Made by a program: the position numbers and the translations under genes | Assembly: GCA_015075185.1 (NCBI GenBank) | Contig: JABTUW010000003.1 | Location: 1-64,000, forward strand | Reading direction: 5' to 3' | DNA from: Anaerolineales bacterium | GTDB lineage: Bacteria; Chloroflexota; Anaerolineae; 4572-78; J111 | Length of the DNA stretch: 64,000 nt | Notes under the pieces: model-generated | The model's input: only the letters and a program-made list of their open reading frames with translations | Told to the model about the DNA's origin: nothing | Database searches by the model: none | Part shown: in pieces, positions 49,954 to 58,608 of the stretch | Position numbering within the stretch: position 1 is the first letter of the stretch | Layout: every line of letters begins with the position of its first letter

Positions 49954-52767
49954 TCACGCTTCCCCTATGATCTCCGTGACCACCTCCGCCAACGGCCTGG
50001 TTTTCCCCCGTTCCCGGGCCGCCGCCACCTCTGGTGGCAACTCGGCCTCCAGTTCGGCCAGGAGCCGGCCCGCTCTGTCTCTAAATACTTGCCAACTGGC
50101 CGGGTGATGCCGCACCAGGGTCAGGAGTTCGACCACTTGCGCTTTCTTTGCTTCACGAGTCAGGCTGTCCTCATCCAACCCGGCGCTTTCTTTAGCCAGG
50201 AGGGTAGCCCAACGGAGCAAAGTGTATAAGAAGGTCAAGTCGTGCCCTTTTTCCCGGGTTATGGCAGTTCTTAGGGTTTCAAGGAGGTACTGCCTGGCTG
50301 CCGGTAAATCTCCCAGTCCACAGGCAGCCTCGCCTAAACCGCCGAGCGCCCATAGTCCAACTCCATTGCCAATCTCTCGGCCAATCGTTAAGGCTTCCCC
50401 ATAGTATCGTTGAGCCTCCGCATATTCCTCCATAGCTATAGCCACCTGACCCAGTTGATTAAGGCGGATGGCCGTTCGAAGCCGGTCTCCAATCTCTCGC
50501 CAAATGGCCAGGCTTTTCTCAGCCAGGGGTTTGGCCAGGGCCAACCTGTCACCCCCCAGGCCTATAGCAATCCAGGCCGGCGCGCCCAAGGCCAAGGCCA
50601 GCCCGTAGCGGTCATCAATTTCTTTGAAAATGGCCAGGCTTTCCTGATAGTATTGTTCTGCTTCCAGATACCCCCCCAGACAAAAGGTCATAAAAGCCAA
50701 CTTGTCGAGGGAGTAGGCTATTAAACGTTGATCCCCAATTGCTCGACTTAGAACGAGACTTTCCTGACTGTATCGTTTTGCCTCTGCGTGATATTCTCCC
50801 GAAATGTTCATCACAGTTTCACTCAACTGGTGAAGGGTCTCGACGGCTCCGGGCAGGTCGCCCAACTCTTGGCTGATAACCAGGCTTTCCTGGAATAGTC
50901 GTTTTGCTTCTGTAAGCTCGCCCTGCGCATCCATTACCCGGCCCAGAAATCTGAGGGCAAACGCTGTTTCTGCTCCCGCCTCAAGACGCCGGACCAGCGC
51001 CAGGCTTTTTTGGAGGAGTTCCCTGGCCGGTTCAAAATGGCCGAGGGCACAGCCAAATGCGCCCTGTCGGGCTAAAAGCTTCCCCAGAACAATCTCCCCT
51101 GCTCCCCCACCGAGTGCTCCGCCCTCGGCAGTCTCCGTCATCCCGGCTAAACTCTCTGCGGCTCGCCTAAAGACCTCTTCCCCCTCTTGAAACCAACTCC
51201 GCATCCAGTAGAAATCGTGCAGACTGGTCAAGGCTTGAGCGATGATCTCTACCCGGTCTTGCTCGACCGCCCAGTTCCAGCCGGCCCGCACGTTCTCAAT
51301 CTCTACACTTATCTCGGCCAGGTCTGCTTGAGGCTGCGCTCCCTTGAGGGCTGCCTCGCGCCGCTGCATAAAAGCCGCGTAATAGGTGCTGTGGCGCTCT
51401 TGTGCCTGGACCTGCTCAGGCGGGGCGGCCTGGAGTTTCTCCCCGGCAAACTGCCGGAGCAGTTCGTGCAGGTGGTAGCGCCCGGCCGGGGTGGCCTGCA
51501 CCAGTGATTTTTCTACCAGCGCCGCCAGCACCGGCAAGGTGGCTCCGGCCACATCCTCCGCTGCTTCGGGCCGGAAACCTCCCCGAAAGACTGACAGCCG
51601 CCGCAGGACTCCGCGTTCCGCCTCCGCCAGCAAGCCCCAGGAATGTTCAAAGACGGCCCGCATACTGCGATGACGTTCCGGCACATTGCGCATCGAGCTG
51701 GACAGAAAGTCGAGATCGCGTTCAATCCCCTGGGCGATGTGGGCACAGGGCAGGGCTTTCAACCAGGTTGCCGCCAACTCGATCCCCAGCGGCATCCCTT
51801 CGACCATCTGGCAAATCCGAACCACACTTTTTTGCTCGGCGGTCAGAGAAAAGCCCACCTGCGCCCGGCGGGCGCTCTGGACGAATAACTGCATGGCATC
51901 GTAGGACTCGACCCCCACCCAATCCTCCCCCTGAGAGGGGGAGGATTGGGGAGGGGGTTCGGGATAAGTCATTCCGGTGACAGGATGAAACCAGGCTTCA
52001 TGCAGATTGAGGGCCTCACGAGAGGTGATCAGAAGTTTCACCGCCGGGGCAACGGCCAAAATTTCGGCGAGGAGGTCCACTCCGCTGGCATCTTCTCCTA
52101 CCGGGGGAATCAGCAACTGCTCAAAATTATCCAGAACCAGCAGCATTTCTTTTTCCCGCAAATAGTCGAGCAGTTGCTGCTGAGGTGGCGCGCTGCTGTA
52201 GAAGGTGAAGTTGGCCGCCTCGGCAATAGCCAAGACGACGCCGCTGGGCGAACTAATCGCGGTCAGGGGAACGAAGAAGATGCCATGCCTGAAGGTGGCT
52301 TCAGCCGGGGGCATAGAGAGGAGCATGTGCGCGGCCTGGATGGCCAGGCGGGTTTTGCCAATTCCCCCCGGACCGACCAGGGTGAGCAGGCGGCAGGCGG
52401 GGTCTTTGAGACGGCGGGCAATATCGGCCAATTCCTGTGCCCGACCAATAAACGGGATGACCGGTGAGGGCAGATTAGGCTCAAAAAGGCGAGCCTCTAC
52501 CCCGGCTGAAGGCGAAAGCGTCGCTGTGACAAACTCGCCGCGAGCCATGCCCAGAAAGTGATCTCTTTCCGCAGCGGGGATGACCAGATAATCGGCCAGT
52601 CGTTCGGCCATTTGCGGCGAGGGTCTGCGTTCGTCCCACTCAATTTTCTTGAGCGTGACCAGGGCGCAGCCAACCTGCTGAGCCAACTCAGCCTGCGTTA
52701 GATCCAGGGCTTTCCGTCGCCGCCGGACCCAGTAACCAAACGAGGTGATAAACTCATCTGTTTTCAC
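49954..52767 (-). CDS. XRE-type HTH / NB-ARC ATPase / TPR regulator, with an in-frame palindromic repeat insertion
   Basis: 937 residues from a GTG at 52767, preceded by GGGGGCGG; the ATG at 52815 would add 16 atypical residues. Residues about 1-75 are an XRE HTH (TSFGYWVRRRRKALDLTQAE, LAQQVGCALVTLKKIEWDER). Next is an NB-ARC-type ATPase with Walker A VGPGGIGKT near 131, Walker B MLLVLDNFEQLL, LLITSREALNLHE and MPLGIELAATWL. About 400 residues of TPR repeats follow. Residues about 269-285 (EPPPQSSPSQGEDWVGV) are encoded by a C/G-rich palindrome and look inserted in the linker after the sensor motif. Such proteins are probably ligand-gated regulators. The divergent neighbour is a secreted ScyD-like gene. 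Confidence 0.9.
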   Translation of the reverse strand: MKTDEFITSFGYWVRRRRKALDLTQAELAQQVGCALVTLKKIEWDERRPSPQMAERLADYLVIPAAERDHFLGMARGEFVTATLSPSAGVEARLFEPNLPSPVIPFIGRAQELADIARRLKDPACRLLTLVGPGGIGKTRLAIQAAHMLLSMPPAEATFRHGIFFVPLTAISSPSGVVLAIAEAANFTFYSSAPPQQQLLDYLREKEMLLVLDNFEQLLIPPVGEDASGVDLLAEILAVAPAVKLLITSREALNLHEAWFHPVTGMTYPEPPPQSSPSQGEDWVGVESYDAMQLFVQSARRAQVGFSLTAEQKSVVRICQMVEGMPLGIELAATWLKALPCAHIAQGIERDLDFLSSSMRNVPERHRSMRAVFEHSWGLLAEAERGVLRRLSVFRGGFRPEAAEDVAGATLPVLAALVEKSLVQATPAGRYHLHELLRQFAGEKLQAAPPEQVQAQERHSTYYAAFMQRREAALKGAQPQADLAEISVEIENVRAGWNWAVEQDRVEIIAQALTSLHDFYWMRSWFQEGEEVFRRAAESLAGMTETAEGGALGGGAGEIVLGKLLARQGAFGCALGHFEPARELLQKSLALVRRLEAGAETAFALRFLGRVMDAQGELTEAKRLFQESLVISQELGDLPGAVETLHQLSETVMNISGEYHAEAKRYSQESLVLSRAIGDQRLIAYSLDKLAFMTFCLGGYLEAEQYYQESLAIFKEIDDRYGLALALGAPAWIAIGLGGDRLALAKPLAEKSLAIWREIGDRLRTAIRLNQLGQVAIAMEEYAEAQRYYGEALTIGREIGNGVGLWALGGLGEAACGLGDLPAARQYLLETLRTAITREKGHDLTFLYTLLRWATLLAKESAGLDEDSLTREAKKAQVVELLTLVRHHPASWQVFRDRAGRLLAELEAELPPEVAAARERGKTRPLAEVVTEIIGEA
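51919..51949. repeat. Perfect palindrome inside the XRE-ATPase coding sequence
   Basis: CCAATCCTCCCCCT and AGGGGGAGGATTGG are exact 14-bp complements around GAG, with further flanking complementarity (CCCACC on one side, GGGGAGGG on the other). It is translated in frame as part of PPPQSSPSQGEDW. The style matches the intergenic copy at 39019-39062. In-frame insertion of a palindromic repeat recalls the Rickettsia palindromic elements. Confidence 0.8.
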
Positions 52768-52886
52768 CGTCCGCCCCCTGACTCTATATTGTACTCCAAA
52801 AGGATACCAACGCAATAGGTTTTTTTGCTTTAATAGCTATGAGATTTCGGTGCATGGCAATGAGTAATGAAAAGTAAGGGGGTCCA

Positions 52887-54035
52887 ATGTTACTAAAGCG
52901 AGTATTTCAAGGGTTCGTCATAGTAAGCTTACTGGTCACGATGGTGCTCAGCGAAAGTCTGGCCCAGGCGCAAGAGCCGGAGCTGCTCTCGGCCAATGTG
53001 TCCACCTTTGCCACCGGCCTGGTCTACCCACGCGGGTTAGAATTTGGCTCCGATGGCTCCCTGTACGTGGCCGAAGCCGGGCCAGGGGGGAACATCGAGC
53101 CCCGTCGCACCTGTCCGGGGGGATATGCCTCACCTTTGATGCCCTACCAGATTGGGATGACCGGCCAGGTTTCCAAAATCAGTCCCACCGGCGAGCGGAC
53201 GATGGTCGTGGCGGGGTTGCCGGCCGCCCGTGACAAGTCGGGCGATGTGATCGGTCCAAATGATGTGGCCTTCCTGGGCGACACGCTGTATGTGTTGTCC
53301 GCCGGGGGTGGCTGCTCACAGGGTATGCCCAACACGCCCACCGCCGCACTACTGGATGATGATTATGAGCCTGACGGCGGACCCTATGAGCTAAGTGCAG
53401 TTGACGGGATTACCCTGGATGGCAAAATCCGGCGGGTGCTGGCTATGCCGGCCAACGAGGGACACATTACGCTTACCGCGCTAACCTTCCACGATGGCGC
53501 GTTCTATATTAGCAGTCTGGGCGAAGTTCCCATTCAGCAGGGCACGTCCAAGATTTACAAAGTCACGCTCGATGGGCAGGTGGAGGTCTTCGCCGAAGGG
53601 CTAACGGCTGTGCTGGGCCTGGCCTTCGACAGCCAGGGGCAACTCTACGCCCTGGAAGCCAGTACGGTAGATAACAACTTGCCCGTGCCTGGCGCAGGCC
53701 GGGTGGTCCGGGTGGGCGCGAAGGGTGCTCTCGAACCGGTGGCGACCGGCTTGAGCTTTCCCGGTGGACTGACCTTTGGGCCTGACGGCCAGTTGTACGT
53801 TTCCAATTTTGCTTACGGCGGCCATCCGAGTAAGGGTGAAATTTTACGCATTGAGGTCACCGCTGCGCCCGCCACCCTCCCTACAAGTGGGGGTGTCATT
53901 GACCCACTGCCCGGTTTGTTGCTGTCGCTATTCGTAGGGACCGGCTTGATAGGAGTTGGCTGGCGGTTACGCGGCAAGTCATCGCTACCCGTATTCAACT
54001 GGCTTAAGCCGCAACAGCGGGGTACAAGTAAATAA
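52887..54035 (+). CDS. Secreted ScyD/ScyE-family beta-propeller-like protein with C-terminal membrane anchor
   Basis: 382 residues; AAGGGGG lies about 5 bases before the ATG. A signal peptide (about 1-29, cleavage near AQAQE) is followed by NHL/SGL-like repeats typical of ScyD/ScyE: FATGLVYPRGLEFGSDGSLY, PNDVAFLGDTLYVLS, GITLDGKIRRVLAMP, TAVLGLAFDSQGQLYALEAS, GLSFPGGLTFGPDGQLYVSN. The C-terminus reads LPTSGGVID, then a hydrophobic helix, then a basic tail (RLRGKSS). This is the tripartite layout of a sorting signal, close to LPXTG. It is predicted to be an extracellular, surface-anchored propeller. A strong hairpin repeat follows. Confidence 0.85.
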   Translation: MLLKRVFQGFVIVSLLVTMVLSESLAQAQEPELLSANVSTFATGLVYPRGLEFGSDGSLYVAEAGPGGNIEPRRTCPGGYASPLMPYQIGMTGQVSKISPTGERTMVVAGLPAARDKSGDVIGPNDVAFLGDTLYVLSAGGGCSQGMPNTPTAALLDDDYEPDGGPYELSAVDGITLDGKIRRVLAMPANEGHITLTALTFHDGAFYISSLGEVPIQQGTSKIYKVTLDGQVEVFAEGLTAVLGLAFDSQGQLYALEASTVDNNLPVPGAGRVVRVGAKGALEPVATGLSFPGGLTFGPDGQLYVSNFAYGGHPSKGEILRIEVTAAPATLPTSGGVIDPLPGLLLSLFVGTGLIGVGWRLRGKSSLPVFNWLKPQQRGTSK

Positions 54036-54068
54036 CTCAAGTTGCTACCTACTTCAGCAATTTCAAAA

Positions 54069-54132
54069 TTCACCACAGAGACACAGAGGAAAATAACAAA
54101 AAATCCTTGTGCCTCTGCGTCTCTGTGGTGAA
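54069..54132. repeat. CACCACAGAGAC-type hairpin repeat, 21-bp arms
   Basis: TTCACCACAGAGACACAGAG(G) at 54069-54089 and CCTCTGCGTCTCTGTGGTGA(A) at 54112-54132 are complementary at 20 of 21 positions around a 22-base AT-rich loop, with AAAAAG following. It lies 33 bases after the ScyD-like stop and could terminate transcription. A degenerate relative lies at 32874-32962. Confidence 0.85.
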
Positions 54133-54223
54133 AAAGTGTCAATCTAATTTTAAGGGTTTTTGAACCACGCCGAAAATCTCAAGAGGTTTTTATCATTCTT
54201 ACCCAATTAAAGGAGGTTTTCTG

Positions 54224-55522
54224 ATGAAAAAGGTATTTAACCTGAACTGTCTGATAGTGCTGCTAATAGTAATGCTGGCCCTGTCGCCGGCTGCGGTTCT
54301 GGCCCAAAGCGAAGTCGCCTGCGACTCTGAGGTGGTGGTGCAGGCCAACGACTGGCTGTCGAAGCTGGCCGAAAAATATTATGGCGACCCGCTGGCTTAT
54401 CAAGTCATTGCCGACGCCACCAACGCCCAGAACGCCGCCGACGCCAGCTACGCCAAAATTGAAAATGTGAACGTGATTGAACCGGGCTGGAAGTTATGCA
54501 TCCCGGTCCATGACATGGCCCACGCGCCCGCCGCCCCGGCTGAAGCGCCTGCTGCCGCCGCCGACATCATTGCCAGCGCCGTGAGTGCTGCGCCCCCGGC
54601 TATTGCGCTGGACGCAACCATCGTAGACTATCCTACCGATCCCACCACTCCGCTCATCGAACTGCGGGCGGGCAGCAACGGCTGGACCTGTTTCCCCGAC
54701 TGGCCGGCCACCCCCGGCAACGATCCGCAGTGCTTCGACAAAGCCTGGATGCAGTGGCTCGATGCGCTGGTAACTGGAACCGAGCCAAATATTACCACCC
54801 CCGGCCTGGCCTACATGGTCGAAGGGGGCAGCGACGCCAGCAACACCGATCCACTGGCCCTGGAACCCGCTCCTGGTGAGGATTGGGTGACGACCCCACC
54901 CCATGTCATGCTTCTCTTTCCCGATAAATTGGACACGACCCACTTTTCCACCGATCATCACTATGGCGGCCCCTACGTGATGTACGCCGGGACTCCCTAC
55001 GAACATATCATGATGCCGATTGAACCAGCAGCAGTACCCCAAACAGCGGATAAAATGGTCAGCGCCATGAGCGCCGCGCCACCAGCCATTGCTCAGAATG
55101 CCACCATTATGGATTATCCGGCTGACCCCACCGCGCCGCTCATTGAACTGCGGGCAGGCAGCAACGGCTGGACTTGTTTCCCCGATTGGCCGGCCACTCC
55201 CGGCAACGACCCTCAATGTTTTGACAAGATGTGGATGGAGTGGTTCAACGCTCTCGTAAGCGGGACCGAACCCAACATCACCGAACCGGGACTAGCCTAT
55301 ATGCTTCAGGGCGGCAGTGACCCCAGCAACACCGATCCGCTCGCTGTCGAGCCAGCCCCCGGCGAGGATTGGGTTACAACTCCGCCCCATGTGATGCTTC
55401 TTTTGCCCGGCAAACTGGACCTCACTCTATTTAGCACCGATCATCACTATGGTGGGCCATATGTGATGTTTGCGGGAACGCCTTACGAACACATCATGAT
55501 GCCGGTAGCAGGGATGAAGTAG
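54224..55522 (+). CDS. Secreted LysM protein with two tandem ~150-residue repeats
   Basis: 432 residues; AAAGGAGG lies about 7 bases before the ATG. A signal peptide (about 1-28, ending VLAQS) is followed by a LysM-like domain (about 35-95: VVVQANDWLSKLAEKYYGDP and a C-terminal VIEPGWKLCIPV). After an Ala/Pro linker come two copies of a unit at about 118-267 and 278-430. Each has SAAPPAIA, DYP.DPT.PLIELRAGSNGW, TCFPDWPATPGNDPQCFDK, GTEPNIT.PGLAYM..GGSD, GEDWVTTPPHVMLL.P.KLD and FSTDHHYGGPYVM. Each unit keeps two Cys and a DHHYGGPY motif. I do not know a named family for the unit. LysM suggests binding to peptidoglycan or a glycan. Confidence 0.85.
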   Translation: MKKVFNLNCLIVLLIVMLALSPAAVLAQSEVACDSEVVVQANDWLSKLAEKYYGDPLAYQVIADATNAQNAADASYAKIENVNVIEPGWKLCIPVHDMAHAPAAPAEAPAAAADIIASAVSAAPPAIALDATIVDYPTDPTTPLIELRAGSNGWTCFPDWPATPGNDPQCFDKAWMQWLDALVTGTEPNITTPGLAYMVEGGSDASNTDPLALEPAPGEDWVTTPPHVMLLFPDKLDTTHFSTDHHYGGPYVMYAGTPYEHIMMPIEPAAVPQTADKMVSAMSAAPPAIAQNATIMDYPADPTAPLIELRAGSNGWTCFPDWPATPGNDPQCFDKMWMEWFNALVSGTEPNITEPGLAYMLQGGSDPSNTDPLAVEPAPGEDWVTTPPHVMLLLPGKLDLTLFSTDHHYGGPYVMFAGTPYEHIMMPVAGMK

Positions 55523-55553
55523 GCGGACCATCTTGTTTACATATAGAACTTGA

Positions 55554-56396
55554 TCATGGTCCAACATAGCCTTTACCGGCTAGCATCCCGGCGATCAGCT
55601 CGCCGGTGACTGGGGACGGAACCGGCTCAACTTCTATCACGGTCAGGCTTTCCGCCGCTTCGCCGTAAGGGGCTTCGGCCCGAATGACGCCGCCCGGCCC
55701 CATGGCCAGCGAGCAGCCAATGCACTTGTAGCCCTGCCACGGCCCGCCGCGCAGCCAGCCGACGTTGCTCACGCCGACCACGGTCAAATCGTAAAGTTCG
55801 GTCAGGGTGGAATAGGCGGTTTTCCACAACTCCCCGTAGGGTTCATGGCTGTTGTCGTGCTCCGGCGGCATGGCCCAGGCGCAGGGCGACAGCAAGAGCT
55901 GCGCGCCCATGCGGGCCAGGGAATGTCCAAAAACCAACGAATTGGGGAAGTTGTCAGCGCAAATGTTAACGCCAATGGTGCCGAGCGGCGTTTGAACCAC
56001 GGCCAGAGAGTCGCCGGTGGCATACAAATCCTGGGCAATCTCCATGATGTTGATCTTGCGGTGCTTCAACAGGATTTCCCCTTGCGGCGAAATCAGCACC
56101 GCCGCGTTGTAAATTCGCCCCCCGGCGCGCTCGGTCAGACCAGCCACTACGTAGACTCCCCCCGCTTGAGCCGCGTCCGCCAGCACCTCGCTGTGCGGGC
56201 CGGGGATGGGTTGGGCCAGTTCCCGCGCCGCCGGGTCGGTCCAACCTAAGTCGAGACATTCCGGCAGGACGACGATAGCACAGCCCTGCTCGGCCGCCTG
56301 CCGGATCATCCGGGCCGCCCGGTTTAGATTTTGCTCAGGCTGGCCGCCCTCAACGAGCATCTGGGCCATGCCAAGTTTGAAACTGGATTTACTCAT
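55554..56396 (-). CDS. Nitrilase-superfamily carbon-nitrogen hydrolase
   Basis: 280 residues from the ATG at 56396, with GGAGCAGG 4-11 bases upstream; an earlier ATG would translate a palindromic repeat. The catalytic triad is Glu46 (IVVLPECLDLGW), Lys114 (LLKHRKINIMEI) and Cys146 (IGVNICADNFPNS). Flanking residues fit amidases and N-carbamoyl hydrolases of branches with unspecified substrates. It is the last gene of the 55.5-62.0 kb cluster, so hydrolysis of an amide or nitrile released by the other enzymes is likely. It is convergent with the LysM gene. Confidence 0.88.
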   Translation of the reverse strand: MSKSSFKLGMAQMLVEGGQPEQNLNRAARMIRQAAEQGCAIVVLPECLDLGWTDPAARELAQPIPGPHSEVLADAAQAGGVYVVAGLTERAGGRIYNAAVLISPQGEILLKHRKINIMEIAQDLYATGDSLAVVQTPLGTIGVNICADNFPNSLVFGHSLARMGAQLLLSPCAWAMPPEHDNSHEPYGELWKTAYSTLTELYDLTVVGVSNVGWLRGGPWQGYKCIGCSLAMGPGGVIRAEAPYGEAAESLTVIEVEPVPSPVTGELIAGMLAGKGYVGP

Positions 56397-56404
56397 AACC
56401 TGCT

Positions 56405-56477
56405 CCAAAGCTGCGCTTTGGCCTCCTATCCTCTGATAACTATTGCTAAGCCTCAGCCTTTCCAAAGCAAGCTTTGG
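56405..56477. repeat. Duplicated CCAAAGC...GCTTTGG hairpin
   Basis: CCAAAGCTGCGCTTTGG (56405-56421) and CCAAAGCAAGCTTTGG (56462-56477) are two near-identical palindromes 41 bases apart, each followed on the plus strand by a CTCCT word. They occupy the spacer between the alpha/beta hydrolase stop and the nitrilase start. A loose third match (TTTGGACTCCTG) lies near 57677 in the next spacer upstream. Confidence 0.7.
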
Positions 56478-56482
56478 ACTCC

Positions 56483-57622
56483 TCATTTTAGCCAGCGCTC
56501 AAACCAATCAAACGCCTCGGCCTGCATGGCACGGTCGAATTTGTGGGGACCGGGGTAGAAGGTACAGCGGTAGCGGTCTGGCGCGCCGGCCTTGGCGTAG
56601 ACCTCCTGCAAAATGGCTGCAGCGCGTTCCATTTCGGACAGAGTGAACAGCTCGTCGTCCGAGTCGTTCAGCACCAGCGCCGGCAGAGGGGCGCGCAGGC
56701 CCAGGATTTCCGGAAATTCAAGGTCGCGGGGGAGCAAGGGTATGTAAATCATCCAGGTATGGGTGTAGCTTGTGTAGAGCAGGAAATCGCGCCAGGTTGT
56801 CATCATCCCCACACAAACAGCGCAGCGAATACGCGGGTCCAGGCCGCCCAGAAAACCGGTCCGCAATCCGCCCCCAGACAGGCCGCAGCAGCCCACCCGC
56901 GCTGCATCTACCTCCGGCCGGGCGCAGAGCACATCCAAAGCCCGCTGGTCCTCGGCCAGAAAGACGCCCGGCCAGGTCGTCCCGGCGCAAAAGAGGGACT
57001 TGGCCATAATGTGCTCGTGCTCCATAGCCCAGGCATTGTAGGCTTCGATATTGGCAGTTGTGGCCGGGTCAGGATCGGTGAGACCTGCTCGAATGACTTC
57101 AGGCACATCTTTAAGGAACACCCGCCGGCTGGCAAAGTCAAAGGCATCGTGGACGAGCACCGCGTAGCCGCGCCGGGCGATTTCATTGGTCCAGGCGGCG
57201 CCGCCATAATACTGCGCCTGGTGGTCGCGCATCATCGGGTGCAGGTCGTCTCCCGTTCGGGCAATCTTGCGCCAGCCGAAATACTTATTGGCGGCGTGGT
57301 CGTGCAGAGCCAGAATACCGGGCAGCGGGCCAGCCGCCCCGGCCGGTTTGAGGAAAACTGCTTCGGTCGGCGGGCCGTAGGGAAGCTGCCAGGAAAGTTT
57401 TTCGATATGCAGTCCGTCATAGGTCAACTGCTCCTGCACAGTCACAACAGGAACACCGCCGGTGTCGGGCTGGGCCAGCAGGTCGAGCACGCGCTGCCGG
57501 GCCACAGATCGCCAGGTCTCGACATCCGTCCAGCGTTCATGCCGAAAGGAGAGCGCCGCCGGTCCCTCCTCTACCAGGGAAGCGGCCCACGGGCCATATA
57601 CGCCGATCATGTTAGGTTCCAT
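56483..57622 (-). CDS. Alpha/beta hydrolase (dienelactone-hydrolase/acetyl-xylan-esterase-like)
   Basis: 379 residues from the ATG at 57622, with GAGG 9 bases upstream. The hydrolase core shows PLPGILALHDHAANKYFGWR, RRGYAVLVHDAFDFASRRVF, the nucleophile elbow VGCCGLSGGGLRTGFLGGLD, an acidic residue in PALVLNDSDDELFTL and the catalytic His in FYPGPHKFDRAM. The N-terminal ~70 residues form a helical cap typical of large secreted-type or cytoplasmic esterases (about 380 residues), but no signal peptide is present. Ester or acyl cleavage on a carbohydrate or polyol is plausible given the deacetylase and glycosidase-like neighbours. Confidence 0.87.
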   Translation of the reverse strand: MEPNMIGVYGPWAASLVEEGPAALSFRHERWTDVETWRSVARQRVLDLLAQPDTGGVPVVTVQEQLTYDGLHIEKLSWQLPYGPPTEAVFLKPAGAAGPLPGILALHDHAANKYFGWRKIARTGDDLHPMMRDHQAQYYGGAAWTNEIARRGYAVLVHDAFDFASRRVFLKDVPEVIRAGLTDPDPATTANIEAYNAWAMEHEHIMAKSLFCAGTTWPGVFLAEDQRALDVLCARPEVDAARVGCCGLSGGGLRTGFLGGLDPRIRCAVCVGMMTTWRDFLLYTSYTHTWMIYIPLLPRDLEFPEILGLRAPLPALVLNDSDDELFTLSEMERAAAILQEVYAKAGAPDRYRCTFYPGPHKFDRAMQAEAFDWFERWLK

Positions 57623-57729
57623 TCCCGCTAACCTCATCCTTCTGAAAATAACCTTGCTTCAGGCGTTGAAAGTGACTTTGGACTCCTGCTTTTCATTCTC
57701 GTTGATGTACCACAGTTCATTTTGACTTC

Positions 57730-58608
57730 TCAATAAGTCCAAGCCTGTGAGCCGGGCAAAAGGTGCCGGCCTATAACATCCCAATCAGATGCTACCGTTT
57801 CAGGGACGGTGCGGGGGCGAATAGGGCAGCGGCTGCACGGCGGGAAGCCGGCCCTGCCTTCACACAAAACTTCGGCCACGACCTCAAAACAGTCATGCAA
57901 ACGAAACAGGATCAAGCGGCTCTGACCTACCCACTGTTCCCTTTGCAGGCCTCGTTCCTGCATGCGGTCATGGTAGCGGTTTCCGTCGGTTAGCGGGCAC
58001 AGGTCTTCCCGCCAGCCCCAGGTTCGCCCCATCACCCGGCGGCCACTGGGGAGGATGACGGGGTAAGTCTCGCTGCGCAAACCCAGACAGGGCGACCCCA
58101 GCGACATCTCCACCACATGATGAAACGTATTAGACGTATAATCTACACCCATCAGCAAGCACAAACCGTCATCGGCATGCAAAAGGCCCAGGGGAGAGTG
58201 CGGCCCCAGGGTCAAGGTGCGATGGTGAAATTCGGTGTAACGCCGGGCATTTTTACCCCAGGCCGCGAAAGCGTGCGTTGGGTTGAGACTCCGCTGGACG
58301 CCGGGCAGCCGCCAAAAAGCATCGGGGATGGACCCATTGGCGGTCGGTGTTTTCTGCGGATGAAAATAGCCAGACCCACCCGGTTCAAAAGGCGCCCCGT
58401 GATTAAAGGATGGCAGTAATAAGGTTCCGGTGGGAGTCACAGCTTCCATCAAGGCGGCGATCACGGTTGCGGCTCCCCCTACGACATGACCAAAACTCTG
58501 GAGCGAAGAGTGAACCATCAACCCCACGCCGGGCGTTATCCCCAGCCCGCGCAGGCCGGCCAGAATATCGGCTTGGGTGACAATAGGACCCTTCAGATGA
58601 CTGCTCAT
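57730..58608 (-). CDS. AAC(3)-family N-acetyltransferase-like protein
   Basis: 292 residues. The AAC(3)/FrbF family pattern is clear: LRGLGITPGVGLMVHSSLQS followed by FGHVVGGAATVIAALMEAVT, GTLLLPSFNHG, VQRSLNPTHAFAAWGKNARR and LLMGVDYTSNTFHHVVEMSL. Members transfer acetyl from acetyl-CoA to the 3-amino group of aminoglycosides or to other amines and phosphonates. The ATG overlaps the PIG-L stop (ATGA), so it is coupled to a deacetylase acting on amino sugars. An acetylation/deacetylation pair on one amino-sugar-like metabolite is more likely than antibiotic resistance. The C-terminal Cys pair (PPCSRCP) is unusual. Confidence 0.88.
   Translation of the reverse strand: MSSHLKGPIVTQADILAGLRGLGITPGVGLMVHSSLQSFGHVVGGAATVIAALMEAVTPTGTLLLPSFNHGAPFEPGGSGYFHPQKTPTANGSIPDAFWRLPGVQRSLNPTHAFAAWGKNARRYTEFHHRTLTLGPHSPLGLLHADDGLCLLMGVDYTSNTFHHVVEMSLGSPCLGLRSETYPVILPSGRRVMGRTWGWREDLCPLTDGNRYHDRMQERGLQREQWVGQSRLILFRLHDCFEVVAEVLCEGRAGFPPCSRCPIRPRTVPETVASDWDVIGRHLLPGSQAWTY

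Noticed and set aside
56543..57631. 362-codon open frame on the plus strand
   Set aside because: Antisense to the alpha/beta hydrolase with its clear nucleophile elbow. No support for a gene.
57730..58608. Antibiotic-resistance aac(3) gene
   Set aside because: The family match is real, but the gene is coupled to a PIG-L deacetylase in a metabolic cluster. There is no mobile-element context, so a resistance role is not claimed.
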